DNA of 64,000 bases, taken from contig NZ_BAABBA010000016.1 of the NCBI RefSeq assembly GCF_039537705.1, forward strand, positions 34,135 to 98,134, given 5' to 3'. The notes under the pieces are model-generated. The model had not been told where the DNA came from. It worked only from the letters and a program-made list of their open reading frames with translations, and ran no database searches. Below are positions 59,938 through 64,000 of this stretch, one piece after another (within the stretch, counting starts at the first letter, position 1; each line of letters begins with the position of its first letter). Origin of the DNA: Georgenia daeguensis. GTDB taxonomy: Bacteria; Actinomycetota; Actinomycetes; Actinomycetales; Actinomycetaceae. The translations under genes were made by a program, and so were the position numbers.

Positions 59938-61182
59938 ATGACCACGCCGACCGCGCCCACCCCGCTCGCGGACGCCGTCGTCCCGGTCGATGTGGTGGTC
60001 ATCGGCGCCGGTCAGGCCGGCCTCTCCGCCGGGTACCACCTGCGCAGACTCGGGTTCGTCCCGGCTCTCCACGGCGAGGGAGTGACATCTGGCGGAGCTC
60101 GTGACGTCTCATCGCGAGGGGGAGCGACGGAAGGGCCAGCGGGGGCGGGGACGTACGTGATTCTCGACGCCGAGCCCGGCCCGGGCGGCGCGTGGCGCCA
60201 CCGGTGGCGGTCACTGCGCATGGCGACGGTCAACGGCATCTACGACCTGCCGGGCATGCCACAGCCCGAGATCGATCCCTGCGAGCCGAGCGTCGACGTC
60301 CTGCCCGCCTACTTCGGCGACTACGAGCAGCGGCTGGACCTCGGCGTCCTGCGGCCCGTCCGGGTCGCCGCCGTGCGGCGCGCCGACGACGACCCCGCCG
60401 GGCACCTCATCGTCACCTCCGACGCCGGGACCTTCGCCGCCCGTGCCGTCATCAACGCCACCGGCACGTGGACCAAGCCGTTCTGGCCGGCCTACCCCGG
60501 GCAGGCGAGCTTCCGCGGACGCCAGCTCCACGTGGCCGACTACGTCCGGGCGGAGGACTTCGCCGGGCAGCACGTGGTCGTCGTCGGCGGCGGCATCTCC
60601 GCGGTCCAGCTGCTCGAGGAGATCTCGCACGTGGCGACGACGACGTGGGTCACCCGTCGCGAGCCCGTGTGGCGCGACGAGGACTTCGACCCCGAGGCCG
60701 GCCGCCAGGCGGTGGCACTGGTGGAGGAACGCGTCCGGCAGGGACTCGCGCCGCTCAGCGTCGTGTCCGTCACCGGCCTCATCTGGCGGCCCGAGCTGCG
60801 GGCGGCGGCCGAGCGCGGCGTGCTCGACCGGCACCCTATGTTCACCCGTATCGAGCCCGACGGCGTGCGGATGGCCGACGGCTCCCTCCAGCGCGCCGAC
60901 GTCATCCTCTGGGCCACCGGCTTCCGTGCGGCGCTGGATCACCTGCGCCCGCTGCACCTGCGCGGCCACGGCGGCGGCATCACGATGGACGGCACCCAGG
61001 TGGCCGGCGAGCCGCGCCTGCACCTGATCGGGTACGGGCCGTCGTCGTCGACCGTCGGGGCGAACCGGGCCGGGCGGGAGGCGGTCGTGCGCATCCTCGA
61101 CCACCTGCGCTCGCCCGCCTTCGGCCGTGACGAAGCCGACCCCGCCGCGGGGCGCCTGGTGGGCGCCGCGGTGGAACGCTAG
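59938..61182 (+). CDS. FAD/NAD(P)-binding flavoprotein monooxygenase with in-frame insertion
   Basis: A 414-residue flavoprotein of the CzcO/YUCCA-like monooxygenase group: FAD motif VVIGAGQAGLSAGYHLRR (about 19-37), EPGPGGAWRHRWRSL, NATGTWTKPFWPAYPGQ, second Rossmann VVVVGGGISAVQLLEEI and VILWATGFRAALDHLRPL. Between the first Rossmann helix and the expected VVLDAEPGPGGAW strand there is an extra Gly/Ser-rich stretch (about residues 43-72, including GEGVTSGGARDVSSRGGA) that should lie next to the FAD site. ATG 59938 is taken as start; ATG 59920 is in frame. The next gene starts four bases after the stop. Confidence 0.88.
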   Translation: MTTPTAPTPLADAVVPVDVVVIGAGQAGLSAGYHLRRLGFVPALHGEGVTSGGARDVSSRGGATEGPAGAGTYVILDAEPGPGGAWRHRWRSLRMATVNGIYDLPGMPQPEIDPCEPSVDVLPAYFGDYEQRLDLGVLRPVRVAAVRRADDDPAGHLIVTSDAGTFAARAVINATGTWTKPFWPAYPGQASFRGRQLHVADYVRAEDFAGQHVVVVGGGISAVQLLEEISHVATTTWVTRREPVWRDEDFDPEAGRQAVALVEERVRQGLAPLSVVSVTGLIWRPELRAAAERGVLDRHPMFTRIEPDGVRMADGSLQRADVILWATGFRAALDHLRPLHLRGHGGGITMDGTQVAGEPRLHLIGYGPSSSTVGANRAGREAVVRILDHLRSPAFGRDEADPAAGRLVGAAVER

Positions 61183-61186
61183 AGCC

Positions 61187-62755
61187 GTGCTCGACGTCCT
61201 CGCCGCCTCCCCGCTCCTGACGATGATGCTCGTCGTCGCCCTCGGCACCCTGGTGGGGATGATCCCGTTCGGCCCGGTCCGCTTCGGGCCGGCCGGCGCC
61301 CTGTTCGTCGGGCTCGCCGTCGGCGCCCTCGACCCGCGGCTGGGGGAGGGGCTCGGGCTCGTGCAGTCCCTCGGCCTCGCCCTGTTCGTCTACACGGTCG
61401 GCCTGGCCGCCGGCTCGGGGTTCTTCCGCGACCTGCGCAGCCAGCTGCCCCTCATGGGAGGCGCCGTTCTCGTCCTCGCCGTGGTCGCCGCCGTCACGCT
61501 TCTGCTCGGCGGCGTGCTGGGGCTGGCCCCGGCGCTGAACGCCGGGACCTTCGCCGGCGCGCTCACCTCCACCCCGGCCCTCGCGGCGGCGACGGCGCAG
61601 GCCGGCACCCAGGACCCCGCTGTCGGGTACTCGCTCGCGTACCCCGTCGGGGTGGTCGTGACGATCCTGGTCGTGGCCGTCGTCCTCGCCCGGCCCTGGC
61701 GCACCGGCCGGGACCCCGACCCGGTGGCCGGCGTCGGGCTGGTCGACATCAGCGTGGAGGTGGAGCGGCCCACCCGGCTCCTCGACATCCCCGGGATCGC
61801 CGAGCGTGAGGTGCGCCTGTCCTACCTCGAGCGCGCGGGTGAGACGCGCGTCGTCGCGGCCGACGAGGAGCTGCGCACGGGCGACCGTGTGGTCGTCGTC
61901 GGCCCCGAGCCCGCGGTGCGACGCGCCCGCGAGCACCTCGGCCACCGCGTCAGCGAGCACCTCGCCCACGACCGCAGCGAGGTCGACTACCGCCGCTTCA
62001 TCGTCTCCGACCGCGGCGTCGCCGGGCGGACCGTCGGCGAGCTCGACGTGCCCGGCCGCTTCCGCGGCGTCGTCACGCGCGTCAAGCGCGGCGACCTCGA
62101 CCTCCTCGCCCACGAGGAGCTCGTGCTCGAGCTCGGCGACCGCGTGCGCGTGGTCTACCCGCGCGGCGAGATCGACGGGCTGACCCGGCTGTTCGGCGAC
62201 TCCCAGCGGCGGGTCAGCGAGATCGACGCGCTCTCGCTCGGGATCGGCCTCGCCCTCGGCCTGCTGGTCGGCCTGGTGACCCTGCCCCTGCCCGGCGGCA
62301 TCGCGTTCGCGCTGGGCTCCGCGGCAGGGCCGCTGGTGGTCGGCATGATCCTGGGCCGGCTGGAGCGCACCGGACCGCTCGTGTGGGGACTGCCCGGCTC
62401 GGCCAACCTCACCATCCGCCAGCTCGGGCTGCTGCTGTTCCTCGGGGCCACCGGGCTCGCGTCGGGCCAGGCGTTCGCCTCCTCGGCGTTCAGCGTGACG
62501 GGCCTGAAGATCGTGGCGCTCGCGGTCGTGGTCGTCGCGGTGGGCGCCGGGCTGTTCGTGCTGCTCGCCCGGGTGGTCGGCACGTCCGCGGCGAGGGCCG
62601 CGGGCGGTCTGGCCGGGTTCGTGGGCCAGCCGGCGATCCTTGCCTACGCCAACGGCCGGACCGTCGACGAGCGGATCGACGCCGGCTACGCCGCCCTGTT
62701 TGCCCTGGGGATCATCGCGAAGATCGTGCTCGTGCAGGTGGTCGGGGCGGTGTAG
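61187..62755 (+). CDS. AspT/YidE-YbjL-duplication-type transporter with TrkA-C domains
   Basis: A 522-residue membrane protein with two homologous five- to six-helix halves. The first includes LGTLVGMIPFGPVRFGPAGA and FAGALTSTPALAAATAQAG; the second TLPLPGGIAFALGSAAGPLV, GMILGRLERTGPLVWGLPG and RQLGLLLFLGATGLASGQAF. Between the halves lie two RCK_C/TrkA-C-like soluble domains (VGLVDISVEVERPTRLLDIP and VDYRRFIVSDRGVAGRTVGE). The architecture is that of aspartate:alanine exchangers and YidE/YbjL. GTG 61187. Substrate unknown. Confidence 0.9.
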   Translation: MLDVLAASPLLTMMLVVALGTLVGMIPFGPVRFGPAGALFVGLAVGALDPRLGEGLGLVQSLGLALFVYTVGLAAGSGFFRDLRSQLPLMGGAVLVLAVVAAVTLLLGGVLGLAPALNAGTFAGALTSTPALAAATAQAGTQDPAVGYSLAYPVGVVVTILVVAVVLARPWRTGRDPDPVAGVGLVDISVEVERPTRLLDIPGIAEREVRLSYLERAGETRVVAADEELRTGDRVVVVGPEPAVRRAREHLGHRVSEHLAHDRSEVDYRRFIVSDRGVAGRTVGELDVPGRFRGVVTRVKRGDLDLLAHEELVLELGDRVRVVYPRGEIDGLTRLFGDSQRRVSEIDALSLGIGLALGLLVGLVTLPLPGGIAFALGSAAGPLVVGMILGRLERTGPLVWGLPGSANLTIRQLGLLLFLGATGLASGQAFASSAFSVTGLKIVALAVVVVAVGAGLFVLLARVVGTSAARAAGGLAGFVGQPAILAYANGRTVDERIDAGYAALFALGIIAKIVLVQVVGAV

Positions 62756-62837
62756 GCGCCGCCGCGGGACCGCCGGCTCGCCCGGGCACGGCGCTACGCT
62801 GGCCGCGCCCTCGCCGTCGTCGATGAAGGAGTCCCGC

Positions 62838-63632
62838 GTGAGCGCGCACGTGCTGGTGGAGCAGGCCGACGGCGTGCTGACCCTGACCCTGAACCGGCCG
62901 GAGAAGAAGAACGCGCTGACCGGGGAGATGTACGCGGCGCTCGCCGCCGCGGTCACCCGGGCCGACGACGACGACGCCGTCCGCTGCGTGCTGCTGCGGG
63001 CCGCCGGCGACAGCTTCTGCGCGGGGAACGACCTCGCGGACTTCCTCGCCGCCGCGGGGGAGGGCCACGCCCGTGGCGACGGTGCGGGGGGCGGTGGTGC
63101 CCGGGACGACCGCAGTGCCGCGGACGTCGCCTTCGCCTTCCTCCGGGCACTGGCGGCCGGGCGCAAGCCCCTCGTCGCCGCGGTCCAGGGCCGCGCGGTC
63201 GGCATCGGGCTGACGATGCTGCTCCACTGCGACCTCGTCTACCTGGCCGACGACGCCCTGCTGTCCGCGCCTTTCGTCGATCTGGGCCTCGTCCCTGAGG
63301 CCGCCTCGTCGCTGCTGCTGCCCGCCCGCATCGGGCACCCGCGGGCGTTCGCCGTCTTCGTGCTCGGCGAGGTGGTCAACGCCCGGGAGGCCCACGGGTG
63401 GGGGCTGGCCAACGCGGTTCTGCCGGTCGACGAGCTGGACACGTTCGCCCGGTCGGCCGCGGCGGAGGTGGCGGCTCGCGCTCCGCAGGCCGTGGCGGTG
63501 ACCAGGTCGTTGATGCGCTCGCCGGACGCGCTGACGGCGCGCATCGCCGAGGAGGCCGAGCACTTCATGGCCCGGTTGCGCTCGCCGGAGGCGCGGCGGG
63601 CGTTCGAGAAGCTCCTTCGGAGGCGGGGCTAG
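62838..63632 (+). CDS. Enoyl-CoA hydratase/isomerase family protein
   Basis: A 264-residue crotonase-fold protein: VLVEQADGVLTLTLNRPEKK, oxyanion-hole region AGDSFCAGNDLADFL, the second oxyanion strand AAVQGRAVGIGLTMLLHCDL and LSAPFVDLGLVPEAASSLL. The Glu residues used by true hydratases are partly altered, so isomerase or other crotonase activity is possible. GTG 62838 follows AAGGAG (62826-62831). A TACGCT box near 62795 may be its promoter. Confidence 0.88.
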   Translation: MSAHVLVEQADGVLTLTLNRPEKKNALTGEMYAALAAAVTRADDDDAVRCVLLRAAGDSFCAGNDLADFLAAAGEGHARGDGAGGGGARDDRSAADVAFAFLRALAAGRKPLVAAVQGRAVGIGLTMLLHCDLVYLADDALLSAPFVDLGLVPEAASSLLLPARIGHPRAFAVFVLGEVVNAREAHGWGLANAVLPVDELDTFARSAAAEVAARAPQAVAVTRSLMRSPDALTARIAEEAEHFMARLRSPEARRAFEKLLRRRG

Positions 63633-63876
63633 CCAGCGCGCAGTCCCGGATGTCACCCGTTCCGCATGGCCAATACCGTGCCGGGTGGCCGGGGATGGCA
63701 AGGTCGGCGTCTGTGGCGGCGTACCGTCCGGGCGTGCGCAGGTGGCTACGCTCGCCCCGGCGGCCGATGGAGGCACAACGCGGCGCCGCATGGCCCCTAT
63801 TTCTCGAAAGGTTCGGACGGCTTCCCGGTGAGCAGCCCTCCTAGCCTCTGTCGCCACGGGAGCGTGTGGGGCGCTA

Positions 63877-64000
63877 GGGCGTGTCTCCCAATAGTCGAGC
63901 CCTTGGGCTGAAACGCTGCGGGGGTGTCGCGTACTGCCGTGCTGACGGATGCCCAGTGGGAGTTGATCGAGCCGTTGATGCCGTCCCTGGATGGCCGCCG
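63877..64000 (+). mobile_element. IS5-family insertion sequence, left end (continues past window)
   Basis: The terminal sequence GGGCGTGTCTCCCAATAG begins at 63877 after a TA-containing tetranucleotide (CTAG across 63874-63877), the type of site used by IS427-group IS5 elements. The transposase starts 47 bases further in. The right end is outside the window. 63633-63876 holds nothing identifiable. Confidence 0.7.
63924..64000 (+). CDS. IS5-family transposase, N-terminal fragment
   Basis: GTG 63924 opens MSRTAVLTDAQWELIEPLMP and SLDGRR, the standard start of DUF4096-type IS5 transposases (ordered helices that recognise the terminal repeats). The frame is open to the window edge. Only 25 codons are visible, so completeness cannot be judged. 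Confidence 0.85.
   Translation, partial: MSRTAVLTDAQWELIEPLMPSLDGR

Noticed and set aside
63633..63876. Small plus-strand frame before the IS
   Set aside because: Composition is Arg/Gly-rich, no ribosome site and no family match.

Overview
The window is high-GC actinobacterial DNA, most likely from the order Micrococcales (Cellulomonas/Georgenia-like). That placement rests on gene content alone: class Ib NrdEF, an Lsr2 nucleoid protein, many luciferase-like (F420/FMN) oxidoreductases, GTG starts, ATGA-coupled operons and many apparently leaderless start codons. No rRNA, tRNA or CRISPR array was found.

Layout. 1-3.3 kb: nrdE (5' end off the window) and nrdF. 3.3-3.6 kb: intergenic DNA with two long nested inverted repeats. 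3.6-9.3 kb: a MarR regulator facing a redox operon of a luciferase-like monooxygenase (LLM), an F420:NADPH-reductase-like protein, a second LLM, and a 756-residue protein that joins a paralogous LLM domain to a berberine-bridge-type FAD oxidase. 9.3-18.9 kb: a copper/envelope-redox island with SodC, a CopB-type ATPase behind a CsoR-like operator, a frameshifted PaaK-like ligase, glutaredoxin, CcdA-like permease, redoxin, DUF305 lipoprotein and an OmpR/EnvZ-type two-component system. 19-46.3 kb: mostly housekeeping and accessory metabolism (sugar porter, GerMN lipoprotein, RibD-like reductase, SDR plus acyl-CoA dehydrogenase, PRTase/hydrolase fusion, LuxR-TPR regulator, ABC-2 exporter, more LLMs, LMW phosphatase, ArsR/AHSA1 pair, YeiH-like carrier) ending in the pntAA-pntAB-pntB transhydrogenase. 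Around 37.3 kb lies a multi-hairpin intergenic element that may be a structured RNA leader.

46.5-53.4 kb looks acquired. It holds a stand-alone HsdR-N-type nuclease with lower-GC codon use, the shattered remains of a conjugative-element VirB4/TraC-like ATPase, and an IclR-controlled operon (MHS-family transporter, two NTF2-like proteins, a flavoprotein dehydrogenase) for an unidentified substrate. 53.7-63.6 kb returns to core-like content: a SARP-type regulator, a giant D-lactate-dehydrogenase-type FAD/Fe-S protein, flavin reductase, SprT-like protease, Lsr2, a flavoprotein monooxygenase with an odd in-frame insertion, an AspT/YidE-type transporter and an enoyl-CoA hydratase. The window ends inside the left end of an IS5-family insertion sequence.

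The best candidates for something new are the LLM operon with its duplicated-then-fused LLM/BBE enzyme, the structured element at 37.23-37.37 kb, and the IclR operon beside mobile-element debris. All functional assignments come from reading the sequence and recalling families; no searches were run.
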